A stretch of DNA of 37,667 bases from an uncultured Flavobacteriaceae bacterium (GCA_913020685.1 CAJWAY010000002.1:1-37667), one strand, 5' to 3'. Shown: positions 9,369-17,864, numbered from the stretch's first letter. The notes: generated by a model not told the origin, from the sequence alone. Program-made: numbers and translations.

Positions 9369-11423
9369 ATGTCCTCGCAGCCAAAAAGATATACTGTCAC
9401 TGCTGCTCTACCATATACCAACGGTCCTATCCATATTGGCCATCTGGCTGGAGTTTATATTCCTGCTGATATATACACCCGCTATCTGAGACTAATCAAT
9501 AAGGATGTTGCATTTATCTGTGGGAGTGACGAACACGGTGTGGCGATAGCTATCAAAGCCAAAAAAGAAGGAAAAACACCACAAGAAGTGATTGATCATT
9601 ACGATCAAGTCATACGTAAAGCTTTCGAACGATTTGGGATATCGTTTGATAATTACTCTCGTACTTCTCGTCTAATACACCACCAAACGGCAGGAGAAAT
9701 TTTCAAACAATTAGATGAACAGGGTAAATTTATAGTTAAAGAAACTGAGCAATTGTATGATTTGGAGTCCAAGACCTTTTTGGCAGACCGATTTGTAATC
9801 GGAACCTGTCCAGTATGCAAAAACCCAGAAGCCTATGGTGATCAGTGCGAGTCTTGTGGAAGCACTCTTAATGCCACTGATCTTATAAAACCCAGATCTA
9901 CCCTCTCCGGTAAAGTTCCTGAATTTAAAAAAACTAAACATTGGTTTTTACCTTTGGATCATTACGAGAAATTCATTGAGGAGTGGATCCTCAAAGGGCA
10001 TAAAGAGAATTGGAAACCCAATGTTTATGGTCAGGTTAAATCATGGGTTGACAATGGTTTACAAGCCAGAGCAGTCACACGAGACCTGGACTGGGGTATT
10101 CCTGTTCCCCTAGAGGGTGGTGCTGGTAAAGTACTTTATGTTTGGTTTGATGCTCCAATTGGTTATATCTCCTCCACAAAAGAATGGGCAAAAAAAAAGG
10201 GAGTTGACTGGGAGCCCTACTGGAAGTCAGAAGATACACAATTGGTTCATTTTATTGGGAAGGACAACATTGTTTTTCATTGTATTATATTCCCCATAAT
10301 TCTTAAAAATACTGGATCCTATATCCTACCCGAAAATGTCCCAGCAAATGAGTTCCTCAACCTCGAGGGTAACAAAATTTCAACTTCGAAAAATTGGGCA
10401 GTTTGGTTGCACGAATATTTGGAGGACTTTCCTGACAAACAGGATGTTCTTCGTTATGTTCTGACTGCAAATGCTCCTGAAACTAAAGACAATGATTTTA
10501 CTTGGAAAGAATTCCAAACTCGAAACAATAGTGAGTTAGTTGGTATTTTTGGTAATTTCATCAATCGCGTAATGGTGCTGGCCCAAAAATACTACCAAGG
10601 AAAAGTGCCTTCTATGGGCGAGTTGAATGAGACTGATAATGAAGTTTTAACAAAATTGAAAGAATTTCCATCCATAATGGAAAAGGAGATTGAAAATTTT
10701 CATTTCAGAGCTTATAGTCAGGAGGTAATGAATCTTGCCAGGTTAGGAAATAAATATTTGGCTGACCAAGAGCCTTGGAAGTTAATTAAAATAGACCCTA
10801 AGAGGGTTGAAACGATAATGTTTACTGCAATACAAATCGCTGCGGGATTGAGTATTCTAAGTGAACCTTTACTGCCTTTTACGGCCCAAAAGCTAAAAAA
10901 AATGCTTTTAATTAAAGCGTCATGGAAAGATGTTATTGGCCATCAGTCACTTTTGGCAACTGGACATCTTCTGTCTCAACCGAAATTACTTTTTGAAAAA
11001 ATTGAGGATGAAGAAATATATAAACAATTGAGTAAATTAAAAAACAATCTATCTCATGAAAAAGAAAAAAATAAAGTGGAGGAGGCACGAAAAAAGATGA
11101 TCTCTTTCGATGATTTTTCGCAACTAGATATTAAAACAGGCGCCATTCTAAAAGCAGAAAAAATGGTAAAAACTGAAAAGCTTTTGGTGTTAAAAATAGA
11201 CTTGGGTCACGAGCAAAGAACCATAGTATCTGGGATTGCCCATAGCTATAGTCCTGAAGAGGTGGTAGGTAAAAAAGTTACGGTTTTGACAAACCTTCAA
11301 CCTAAAGTCATTCGCGGTGTGGAAAGCCAAGGAATGCTTTTGATGGCAGAAGATCAGGATGGGCGATTGATTTTTATTTCCCCAGAGGATGAAAATACCC
11401 CCAGCGGATTAATAATCAAGTAA
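9369..11423 (+). CDS. metG: Methionyl-tRNA synthetase
   Basis: A 684-residue class I synthetase that charges tRNA-Met. HIGH is at residues 22-25, and the KMSKS loop is represented by KISTSK (336-341). A zinc-knob CxxC...CxxC is at C147, C150, C160 and C163. The anticodon-binding helical domain spans about 370-550. A C-terminal EMAP/Trbp111-type tRNA-binding domain follows a charged linker (about 578-684), as in the long dimeric E. coli type. The ATG at 9369 gives the expected MSSQPKRYTVTAALPYTNG start. The histone-deacetylase-family gene follows after only nine bases and in the same frame, so the two are probably co-transcribed. Confidence 0.97.
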   Translation: MSSQPKRYTVTAALPYTNGPIHIGHLAGVYIPADIYTRYLRLINKDVAFICGSDEHGVAIAIKAKKEGKTPQEVIDHYDQVIRKAFERFGISFDNYSRTSRLIHHQTAGEIFKQLDEQGKFIVKETEQLYDLESKTFLADRFVIGTCPVCKNPEAYGDQCESCGSTLNATDLIKPRSTLSGKVPEFKKTKHWFLPLDHYEKFIEEWILKGHKENWKPNVYGQVKSWVDNGLQARAVTRDLDWGIPVPLEGGAGKVLYVWFDAPIGYISSTKEWAKKKGVDWEPYWKSEDTQLVHFIGKDNIVFHCIIFPIILKNTGSYILPENVPANEFLNLEGNKISTSKNWAVWLHEYLEDFPDKQDVLRYVLTANAPETKDNDFTWKEFQTRNNSELVGIFGNFINRVMVLAQKYYQGKVPSMGELNETDNEVLTKLKEFPSIMEKEIENFHFRAYSQEVMNLARLGNKYLADQEPWKLIKIDPKRVETIMFTAIQIAAGLSILSEPLLPFTAQKLKKMLLIKASWKDVIGHQSLLATGHLLSQPKLLFEKIEDEEIYKQLSKLKNNLSHEKEKNKVEEARKKMISFDDFSQLDIKTGAILKAEKMVKTEKLLVLKIDLGHEQRTIVSGIAHSYSPEEVVGKKVTVLTNLQPKVIRGVESQGMLLMAEDQDGRLIFISPEDENTPSGLIIK

Positions 11424-11432
11424 GTAAATCAT

Positions 11433-12332
11433 TTGATACCTGTTGCCTTTGATCCCATTTATGTATTACCCCTTCCAGAAAACCATAGGTTTCCTATGGA
11501 AAAATATGATTTGTTACCCAAACAATTGGTACATGAAGGTACATGTTATCCTGAAGACTTTTTTTCTCCGCAAGCCCTAGATGAACAGATCGTAAAAGTA
11601 ATTCACCAAAAGGAGTATGTAGACCGTTTAAAGCAAATGAAACTGGATCTATCAGAAGTCAGAAAAATAGGGTTTCCCATTTCCCAACAATTAGTAGAAA
11701 GAGAATTCATAATTGCTGGCGGGACTATTGAGGGAGCTTTGAAATCCCTTGAGTCAGGAATTTCATTTAACATTGCTGGAGGAACACATCATGCCCATTC
11801 GTCTCATGGTGAGGCTTTTTGTATGCTGAATGACCAGGCTATCGCTGCTCGATATCTTTTGGATCACCAACATGCTAAAAAAGTCTTGATTATCGACTTA
11901 GATGTTCATCAAGGAAATGGGACCGCAGAAATTTTTAAAAAAGAAGAGCGGGTATTTACCTTTTCAATGCATGGTAAAAAAAACTATCCATTTAGAAAAG
12001 AAAACAGCGATTGGGACATTGCACTAGAGGACAATACTGGGGATGAGGTTTATTTGAATTTATTGAACGATACCCTGCCGCTACTTTTTAAGAGAGTAGA
12101 TCCTGACTTTGTTTTTTACCTTTCGGGGGTAGATGTAGTAGACACAGATCGGTTAGGTCGATTGGGATTGAGTATTGAGGGATGCAAAAAAAGGGATGAG
12201 CAGGTATTGAAATTTTGCCACAAATGTTCATTACCAGCACAGTGCAGCATGGGCGGAGGATATTCTAAAGATATTAAGCTGATCATTGAGGCACATGCAA
12301 ACACCTACAGGGTGGCACAACAGATCTATTAG
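11433..12332 (+). CDS. Histone deacetylase superfamily protein (HDAC11/class IV-like)
   Basis: A 299-residue arginase/deacetylase-fold hydrolase. Active-site residues are visible: catalytic pair H119-H120 in GGTHHAH, zinc ligands D157 and H159 in DLDVHQGNGT and D239 in DTDRLG, and the transition-state tyrosine Y277 in GGGYS. All catalytic residues are present, so it should be active. In bacteria such enzymes deacetylate small acylated amines or protein lysines; the substrate here is unknown. The start is TTG at 11433, giving (M)IPVAFDPIYVLPLP, which matches the family N terminus; the next ATG (residue 22) would remove the first strand. It follows metG by nine bases. Its stop overlaps the convergent CBS gene by four bases. 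Confidence 0.9.
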   Translation: MIPVAFDPIYVLPLPENHRFPMEKYDLLPKQLVHEGTCYPEDFFSPQALDEQIVKVIHQKEYVDRLKQMKLDLSEVRKIGFPISQQLVEREFIIAGGTIEGALKSLESGISFNIAGGTHHAHSSHGEAFCMLNDQAIAARYLLDHQHAKKVLIIDLDVHQGNGTAEIFKKEERVFTFSMHGKKNYPFRKENSDWDIALEDNTGDEVYLNLLNDTLPLLFKRVDPDFVFYLSGVDVVDTDRLGRLGLSIEGCKKRDEQVLKFCHKCSLPAQCSMGGGYSKDIKLIIEAHANTYRVAQQIY

Positions 12333-12793
12333 CGCCAAGTCTGGCTTTTCATATTAATGGTAGCCACTACAATATCTTTTCGACTGATCTGTCCGACTAA
12401 ACGATTTTTGTCTAAGACGGGGAAACGTCTTCTAGTAGTTTTAAAAAACATTGATGCCGCCTCAAAAATAGTTTTATTAGCATCAATAGTATCAACCTTA
12501 GAAGTCATAAAATGAGCTACTGATTTGTCGAGTATGGGTAAATTAAAATAGCGACTATCGGAAATTTCTTTCATGCAATCAGCCTCTGAAATCACCCCAA
12601 CCAATTTTCCAAAGTCGTCCACCACAGGTCCACCGGAGATTCGGTATTTGATAAATTTTTTCATTACCTCGTGAATAGTTTGTTCCTTAGTAAAAACCAC
12701 CAAATCATGACTCATGATGTCAGACACCAATAAAGTTTTGGTTCGTTTTTTTGAGCGGATCACTCGTTCTCCTTGAAAGCTTTTTATTGGCAT
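12329..12793 (-). CDS. Protein with a pair of CBS domains
   Basis: 154 residues made almost wholly of two CBS repeats: about 23-76 (DIMSHDLVVF...GVISEADCM) and 93-144 (HFMTSKVDTI...GQISRKDIV). Such stand-alone CBS pairs (Bateman modules) bind adenine nucleotides such as AMP, ATP or SAM and regulate partners. No catalytic domain, signal peptide or membrane segment is attached. The basic N terminus (residues 10-19) is unassigned. The leader contains a palindrome ATTAAATT-AAT-AATTTAAT (12811-12829). The 3' end overlaps the deacetylase gene by four bases, convergently. The partner enzyme cannot be told from the neighbours. Confidence 0.88.
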   Translation of the reverse strand: MPIKSFQGERVIRSKKRTKTLLVSDIMSHDLVVFTKEQTIHEVMKKFIKYRISGGPVVDDFGKLVGVISEADCMKEISDSRYFNLPILDKSVAHFMTSKVDTIDANKTIFEAASMFFKTTRRRFPVLDKNRLVGQISRKDIVVATINMKSQTWR

Positions 12794-13080
12794 AACTCTC
12801 TTTTTATACTATTAAATTAATAATTTAATAATATCATTTAATATTTTTGAGAAATATTTTCGTAAAAAGGAGAGGTCTGAGTGGTGAGCAAGTCGGGGAA
12901 GAACAAAAAGCAATTATTAAACAAGCAACAGATAAATTTTTTGCCATGAATTTGATTTCAGCTATAAAGTCATCAAAATATATTTGTCAGAAACACATTA
13001 GATAAGCTAAATAACTAATAAATGACATAGGATAAAATAGCCTTTCTTAGATAGGATTTTTTATGTGTGAAATTAGGTGG
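12794..13080. other. Intergenic region with a possible gene remnant
   Basis: Mostly AT-rich filler between the CBS gene and the small membrane-protein pair. On the plus strand 12847-13005 is open for 52 codons from a TTG (SGEQVGEEQKAIIKQATDKF within it) and locally richer in G than its surroundings. I do not recognise it, and there is no ATG at a sensible start. It may be a decayed gene fragment or chance. No clear promoter or terminator was seen. Confidence 0.2.
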
Positions 13081-13284
13081 TTAGTATTTAAAAATTATTA
13101 TCCCTAATAAAACACAAATTCCAATCATCAAAACTGAAAATCCAATTTGGTTTAAATAAAACGAAATAGGTTTATCAGAATTTTTCTCTTTAGGCTTTTG
13201 AATCTCAACAAGTGAAATAAACATAACTAACAAAACTGGTGCAAATAAAATACAACCTATTATAAATAATTGTAAATCTGTCAT
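13081..13284 (-). CDS. Small two-helix membrane protein
   Basis: 67 residues from the ATG at 13284 (MTDLQLFIIG). There are two hydrophobic helices, about 5-26 and 48-65, joined by a charged loop (QKPKEKNSDK). The reading frame stays open upstream to 13338, but the ATG at 13284 is preferred because it overlaps the TGA of the upstream small gene (ATGA, 13281-13284), the usual sign of translational coupling. No family recognised. It is probably an inner-membrane protein made together with the product of the 54-codon gene. Confidence 0.6.
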   Translation of the reverse strand: MTDLQLFIIGCILFAPVLLVMFISLVEIQKPKEKNSDKPISFYLNQIGFSVLMIGICVLLGIIIFKY

Positions 13285-13445
13285 TTTTTTGGGATTGTAT
13301 TGAGGAAAATCCCATAAACCAATATAGTAGGGACCCAAATTGAAACATATTGTCCCATTTCTTTTTCACCTGAAAACCATAAATAAACTGATAAAATAAA
13401 GCTTAATAAAGCTGACAGTAAAACGGTTAAATCTCTTTTTCTCAT
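13281..13445 (-). CDS. Very small membrane protein, 54 residues
   Basis: A 54-codon gene read from the ATG at 13445: MRKRDLTVLLSALLSFILSV at the start and ILVYGIFLNTIPKK at the end. There is a positively charged N terminus, a first hydrophobic helix about 6-24 and a second about 34-49, with the GEKEMGQY loop between. Its stop TGA overlaps the next gene's ATG by four bases. The frame is clean, the charge pattern fits membrane insertion and the coupling is exact, so it is likely real despite its size. No function can be assigned; I recall similar tiny two-helix hypotheticals in flavobacteria but cannot name a family. Confidence 0.6.
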   Translation of the reverse strand: MRKRDLTVLLSALLSFILSVYLWFSGEKEMGQYVSIWVPTILVYGIFLNTIPKK

Positions 13446-13897
13446 TTTTTTTTACAATTTAATGAATTGAATTGATTTTTGTAAATCTAAAAATTTTACT
13501 CTTATTTAATTCATTTTTTGATCAAATGAATTCTCTTTTTAGCCTCATTTACATAACGAATTTCCATTCACAAATGAATCGACCATTCCAAAGCAGTTGA
13601 TTTTGTCTATAGGTGTAATTATATATATTAAATTTATTTAAAAACAAATAGAGTTAATAGAAATTAAATTATAAGAAAGAACCATTACAATTTTCTTGTA
13701 CTTAGTACCTCTATGAATCTAATGGGTATTTTTTTACGTACTTTTAATTATGTATAAGGTTTGAAATACCAAATTTTAAGTTAGAAAATATGCTATATGT
13801 TCTAAACTATATACTAATTATCTGTCAGGCACTATTAATACTGGGAATTTTTTTCCATGTAAACACTATTTAAATCCTCTTAAAGAACTTAAACTTG
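13446..13897. other. AT-rich non-coding stretch with a hairpin
   Basis: About 450 bases with no credible coding frame on either strand. It holds a perfect 9-bp hairpin AATTCATTT/AAATGAATT (13508-13516 and 13524-13532, 7-base loop) followed by CTCTTTTT on the plus strand, which could be a terminator although no plus-strand gene precedes it. A short minus-strand reading frame around 13550-13610 ends in SFVNGNSLCK and was not recognised. The promoter of the small membrane-protein pair and that of the SDR gene should lie here; neither matched the consensus well. Confidence 0.3.
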
Positions 13898-14707
13898 ATG
13901 AATAAAATTGGGATATTAGGCAGTGGATGGTTGGGTTTGGCTTTGGCAGAAAAGGCCAAAAAAAAAGGGCATCAGGTATGGATAACTTCAACTACAAAGG
14001 GTAAAGTAGATAAACTCCAAAACAAAGGATTCCATGCACAGTATTTAAGTTTTAGTGAAACATCAATGGTAGGAAAAATTGATTTTTTTAATCAAATCGA
14101 TACACTGGTAATAACGATCCCTCCAGGTTTAAAGAAAAATCCACAACATAATTATGAAGCTCTTTTCGAGCAAATAATTGAAAGAACAGAGTCTTACAAA
14201 ATTAAAAGAGTATTGTTTACTAGCAGTACATCGGTTTATGGTTTTCAAAAAGGGATCATAACTGAAACCTTTAAATTGTTAGGAGATACCCCATCAGCAC
14301 TACAAATCATAAATGTAGAGCGAAAACTCCAAGTAAATAAAAATTTTGAAAGCGTCATTGTTCGATTAGGAGGATTAATTGGGCCAAAACGTCATCCTAT
14401 TTTCTTCTTAGCAGGTAAAGAAAATCTTTCCAATCCTCAGTCTCCCATCAACTACATTCATCAGGAAGATTCAGTAGCAATTCTCTTAAAAATAGTTGAA
14501 AATTGGAGCGGAAACCAAACTTACAATGCTGTTACTCCTTTTCATCCAACTCGAAAAGAATATCATACAAAGATGGCAAAAATTGCTCAACTCAGTCCAC
14601 CAAAATTTGAAAATAAGGGAACAATTAGGGGAATCATTTGTTCAAAAAAATTAGTTTCTGAATTGAATTATCAATTTAAAGTGAAAAACTTGTTAATATT
14701 AAATTAA
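13898..14707 (+). CDS. NAD(P)-binding SDR-fold protein (YeeZ-like epimerase/dehydratase family)
   Basis: 269 residues from ATG 13898; the codon before it is TTG, but ATG gives the proper MNKIGILGSGWLGLALA start. The Rossmann motif GxGxxG is at residues 7-12. A mid-protein VLFTSSTSVYG segment carries the Ser and Tyr typical of the extended SDR family, and VIVRLGGLIGP follows. The YxxxK partner lysine is not obvious, as in the atypical YeeZ-like group. A C-terminal substrate region (about 195-269) includes YNAVTPFHPTRKEYH. It is cytoplasmic and the substrate is unknown. The gene stands alone behind the long AT-rich gap; the next gene starts 46 bases on. Confidence 0.8.
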   Translation: MNKIGILGSGWLGLALAEKAKKKGHQVWITSTTKGKVDKLQNKGFHAQYLSFSETSMVGKIDFFNQIDTLVITIPPGLKKNPQHNYEALFEQIIERTESYKIKRVLFTSSTSVYGFQKGIITETFKLLGDTPSALQIINVERKLQVNKNFESVIVRLGGLIGPKRHPIFFLAGKENLSNPQSPINYIHQEDSVAILLKIVENWSGNQTYNAVTPFHPTRKEYHTKMAKIAQLSPPKFENKGTIRGIICSKKLVSELNYQFKVKNLLILN

Positions 14708-14753
14708 TTAACAGACTAGTCTTGGAATTTATTCTGATTAAGTTTACAAAAAT

Positions 14754-15200
14754 TTGATTTTGTATAGTTCACCAGAATTTATTGCTTTACTTAAAAAAAT
14801 ACTTAATCTTCTAAAGAATGCTAAATTAGAATATTTAAAGGCTTCAGATGAGTCTAATTCCACAATCGACAAGCGATATTTCAATTTACAGTCAACATTG
14901 AGAAACCGGTATTTTCAGGATATAACTAAATTGCTGAGATCTCTAAACGTAGAGGTTGAAAATCTATTAATCCATCGGCTAAACTTTGAACAAATAGTTG
15001 TTTCTACCTTTAAGAAACCAAATCACACTCATCTCCATAAATCAATTAAATTTGATCAGAATCTCGTAGCCCATTACGATGAAGCACTTACATTAAATCC
15101 CGGTGCCTCGGTTTTGAAAACACATCGAGATAAAATTTCTGAATCTGTTTCAGAAAGTATTTATTTTCTGGAAAATGCAGGTTTCATTTTAGAATCCTGA
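14754..15200 (+). CDS. Small helical protein, possibly ferritin-like (PA2169/DUF2383-type)
   Basis: 148 residues, almost all predicted helix, no signal peptide or membrane segment. The order of helices and the phrases LLKNAKLEYLKASDES, YFQDITKLLRSL, VAHYDEALTL and LKTHRDKISESV resemble the four-helix PA2169-type proteins, but the match is weak and from memory only. No clear di-iron ExxH set is seen. Start is TTG at 14754 (a second TTG is two codons on), with an in-frame TAA at 14739, so no ATG is available. Its last 40 bases overlap the convergent lipoprotein gene. Function unknown. Confidence 0.6.
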   Translation: MILYSSPEFIALLKKILNLLKNAKLEYLKASDESNSTIDKRYFNLQSTLRNRYFQDITKLLRSLNVEVENLLIHRLNFEQIVVSTFKKPNHTHLHKSIKFDQNLVAHYDEALTLNPGASVLKTHRDKISESVSESIYFLENAGFILES

Positions 15201-15727
15201 AGATTAGGTTGCTCCAACCTCAAACTGTCGAGTTGTATATTGTTTTCTTCTGCCATACTGATTATTCTCTTCAACAAAATGTTGTATTCTAAATAAAGTT
15301 TATCAAGTGATTGGTTGAGCTTTTCATTTTGTTTATTGGCTGCATAAAAATGACATTTGATAATTTGAGTTTGTACCACCTTTATCCTACTGTAGATTGG
15401 AAGTTTATCAAATTGTTTTGGAAAAGGAGATTTTAATAATGAGCTGGAAATTTTATATAGCTCAGAAATAAATGTCACAATACCGGCGGGGTTGAGCTGA
15501 GACATGTCCTCCATCGCATCTTTAAATTTTTTGAATTGAATCCACTGGTTGATTTTATTTTCATCTATAAATTCGGGAGTAAATTTAGTTAATTTAGCGG
15601 CGTAATCAGGTGTATCAATCGTCAATTGATCCATTGTCTTGTCAAATACTTTATTATTATCAGATTTTTTTTCTTTGCAAGAAAAAAGACAAATGATCGT
15701 CAGAACTAAATAAAAATAACGCGTCAT
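15161..15727 (-). CDS. Predicted lipoprotein, last gene of the carotenoid operon
   Basis: 188 residues. The N terminus MTRYFYLVLTIICLFSCKEK is a lipoprotein signal with a lipobox LFSC, so Cys17 would be lipidated. The mature part is charged and helical with no recognised domain (VFDKTMDQL, KFKDAMEDMSQLN, NQSLDKLYLEYNILL). Only 18 bases separate it from the CruF-type gene, same strand, so it is likely co-transcribed with crtA-crtD-cruF genes. A role at the membrane near carotenoid-modifying enzymes is only an inference from position. Its 3' end overlaps the opposing helical-protein gene by 40 bases. Confidence 0.78.
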   Translation of the reverse strand: MTRYFYLVLTIICLFSCKEKKSDNNKVFDKTMDQLTIDTPDYAAKLTKFTPEFIDENKINQWIQFKKFKDAMEDMSQLNPAGIVTFISELYKISSSLLKSPFPKQFDKLPIYSRIKVVQTQIIKCHFYAANKQNEKLNQSLDKLYLEYNILLKRIISMAEENNIQLDSLRLEQPNLQDSKMKPAFSRK

Positions 15728-15745
15728 GAATTAAAAATTAGAATT

Positions 15746-16396
15746 TTAAATACCGATAGTGTTTTGCTTAATCAATAATACGGTAAAGAAAATAATCTGT
15801 AAAAGATATAACTGATTCGGAAACCACCCATTAACTTCTACTCTAAAATAGTGAAAAATTGATTGTAAAAATAGTGCAACGGCTGTCCAACCAATGTAGT
15901 TTTGAAGTGGTGCATCTCCCCCTTCAAAAGCCCAGAAGTCCAATATAGGAGCAATGGGCTCTATCAAAAGGTCAAGAAAAATCATCAAACTGACCCCAAT
16001 GACAATTCGCATAAATAGGTTTTCATAAAACTGCTGTGCAATGGCAGCTGTAATAATTGTTAATAAGGCCCAATTAACGCCTATTAGGATTGGAACACCC
16101 AAAATCTTATATCCAAGTGCACCACCATATTGGTAGTCCCCAAAAATCCAACCCCTTTGAACGCCCAAAATTTCTGTGATCATCCCTGTTAAAAAACCTA
16201 ATATAACCATGTGGAAAAACCATTTGTGACTGTTACAATTGATCAATAAGAGAAAAAAATTAATGGACAAATTGAGAGGTGTAGCCGAAATAAACCATTC
16301 TGAATTCCCATAAATTATACCTAAAATTCCACATACATGAAACAACCAAATAATGGCAATAGAAATTACTTCACTATTTAATTTGATTGGAATCAT
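15746..16396 (-). CDS. cruF: Carotenoid biosynthesis membrane protein, CruF-type 1',2'-hydratase
   Basis: 216 residues with about seven hydrophobic helices. Family hallmarks are present: ITEILGVQRGWIFGDYQYG (about 72-91), GVPILIGVNWALL (100-112), and a DLLIEPIAPILDFWAFEGG segment. This is the DUF422/CruF family of integral membrane carotenoid hydratases, which add water at C-1',2' of the acyclic end of gamma-carotene or lycopene. The gene follows crtD by seven bases in one operon, matching the pathway order hydratase then 3,4-desaturase then 2-hydroxylase. Function is assigned from family and context. It could instead act as a less specific carotenoid biosynthesis protein. Confidence 0.82.
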   Translation of the reverse strand: MIPIKLNSEVISIAIIWLFHVCGILGIIYGNSEWFISATPLNLSINFFLLLINCNSHKWFFHMVILGFLTGMITEILGVQRGWIFGDYQYGGALGYKILGVPILIGVNWALLTIITAAIAQQFYENLFMRIVIGVSLMIFLDLLIEPIAPILDFWAFEGGDAPLQNYIGWTAVALFLQSIFHYFRVEVNGWFPNQLYLLQIIFFTVLLIKQNTIGI

Positions 16397-16403
16397 ATTA
16401 GGC

Positions 16404-17864
16404 TTAGGGTATTAAATCAGTGGCAATTTTAGCGGAGAGCAAACATAAAGGGATGCCACCGCCAGGATGTACACTACCCCCACAAAAATATAAATTTTTG
16501 ATTTTGGAACTGAAATTAGGATGCCTCAAAAAAGCTGCTATTTTATCGTTGCTAGAGCTCCCGTATAATGCTCCTAAGTGAGAGGATGTTTTTTGTTCAA
16601 TCAAGGGGGGGATCAAAACTTCTTCTTCCTGAATCAAAGCTTTTAGGTCTACTTTGAGAATGCGGTTAAGTTTAGTAATAGTTTTTTCTTTCAGCTCATT
16701 TTTGATTTGATCCCAATCCTGACCATAGTCTGCAGGTGTGTTGATCATTACAAACCAGTTCTCTCCTCCCTTAGGAGCATCTGTTGGAACATCTTTAGAG
16801 GTAATGTTGACATAGACGGTGAAATCGTCGCTGGGATTTTTTCGATTGAAGATGGCTTCAAATTCAGATCTGTAATCCTGAGAAAAAAAGATATTATGCA
16901 AATCGAGCTGATCAAAGATCCTTTTGATGCCCCAATAAAAGATGACCGCAGAGCTCGAACTTTCTTGAGCTAAAATCCTCTTAGGGGGCTGCATTTCTTT
17001 AAGAAGGTTTTTGTAGGTGGGAAAAACATCCATATTTGAAAGTACAATATCTGCCAGAAGGGTTTGATCTTTGATTTTGACTCCAGTAGCCTTTCCACTT
17101 TCCACGAGGATTTGATTGACTCTCTGCCCCAGATGAAAAGTGATCCCTTTTTTCTTTGCCAATTCAAAAAGGGATCGGGAAATCTGTTCCATTCCACCAT
17201 CAGGTACAAAAGTTCCATACTCTTGTTCCAAGTGCTGGACTAGAGTCATGATACCGGGGGTTTGGTAAGGCGAAGAGCCATTGTAAGTGGCATAACGGTC
17301 GTACATCTGGACTAAATGGGGTTCTTTGAGCTGAGCTGCATTAACAGAGTGCAGGTTTTGATTGATTTCGTAGAGTCTGAGATTGATAAGGGCTCTCAAG
17401 GTTTTTATATTCAAAAAACCATTGAATTTGTGAAGGGATTGCTCTAAAAACAAGGGAGCAGCCAAATCAAATTTTTTTTTGGCGCGTTTAAGGTATTTTT
17501 CCAATACCTCGGGTTTTACCCCCAACTTGTTTTGGATCTCTTCCAGAAAAAGTTTTGGGTTGGCATAGGCGGTGACTTGGGTTTGATCCTCCCAAAAATA
17601 CTTACAGGCAATTTTTTTCTTTTGATAAGTAAAAAAATCGCTGGCTTTCTCATTGTGAAGTTCAAATAATTCGTTGACGTAATGTGGCATGGTAAAAAGC
17701 GAAGGCCCTGCATCGAAACGATAGTGTCCTAAACTGAAAGCACTGAGTTTTCCTCCCGGATATTTATTAGATTCAAAAACAGTAACCTGATAACCTTTTT
17801 TAGACAAACGTAGGGCGGCAGCAATACCGCCAATCCCTGCTCCTATAACAATTGCTGTTTTCAT
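16404..17864 (-). CDS. crtD: 1-hydroxycarotenoid 3,4-desaturase (CrtD type)
   Basis: 486 residues, FAD-dependent CrtI/CrtD superfamily. N-terminal dinucleotide fold GAGIGGIAAA (8-17), the ESNKYPGGK segment with FDAGPS (50-55), and the C-terminal FAD signature LYFCGGSVHPGGGIPL near residue 460. I call it CrtD rather than CrtI because it sits between a CrtA-type hydroxylase and a CruF-type hydratase and differs clearly from the window's other desaturase (19863-21320), which has the usual flavobacterial CrtI features. The expected reaction is introduction of a 3',4' double bond in 1'-hydroxylated monocyclic carotenoid. Its ATG overlaps the stop of the upstream gene (ATGA, 17861-17864). Confidence 0.85.
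   Translation of the reverse strand: MKTAIVIGAGIGGIAAALRLSKKGYQVTVFESNKYPGGKLSAFSLGHYRFDAGPSLFTMPHYVNELFELHNEKASDFFTYQKKKIACKYFWEDQTQVTAYANPKLFLEEIQNKLGVKPEVLEKYLKRAKKKFDLAAPLFLEQSLHKFNGFLNIKTLRALINLRLYEINQNLHSVNAAQLKEPHLVQMYDRYATYNGSSPYQTPGIMTLVQHLEQEYGTFVPDGGMEQISRSLFELAKKKGITFHLGQRVNQILVESGKATGVKIKDQTLLADIVLSNMDVFPTYKNLLKEMQPPKRILAQESSSSAVIFYWGIKRIFDQLDLHNIFFSQDYRSEFEAIFNRKNPSDDFTVYVNITSKDVPTDAPKGGENWFVMINTPADYGQDWDQIKNELKEKTITKLNRILKVDLKALIQEEEVLIPPLIEQKTSSHLGALYGSSSNDKIAAFLRHPNFSSKIKNLYFCGGSVHPGGGIPLCLLSAKIATDLIP

Noticed and set aside
9283..9489. 68-codon plus-strand frame before and across the metG start
   Set aside because: It overlaps the first 120 bases of metG in another frame, and the metG N terminus (HIGH motif) is certain.
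13285..13338. Upstream extension of the 67-residue membrane protein to 13338
   Set aside because: The extra 18 codons lie within the 54-codon gene in another frame, and the ATGA overlap at 13281-13284 marks the likely start.
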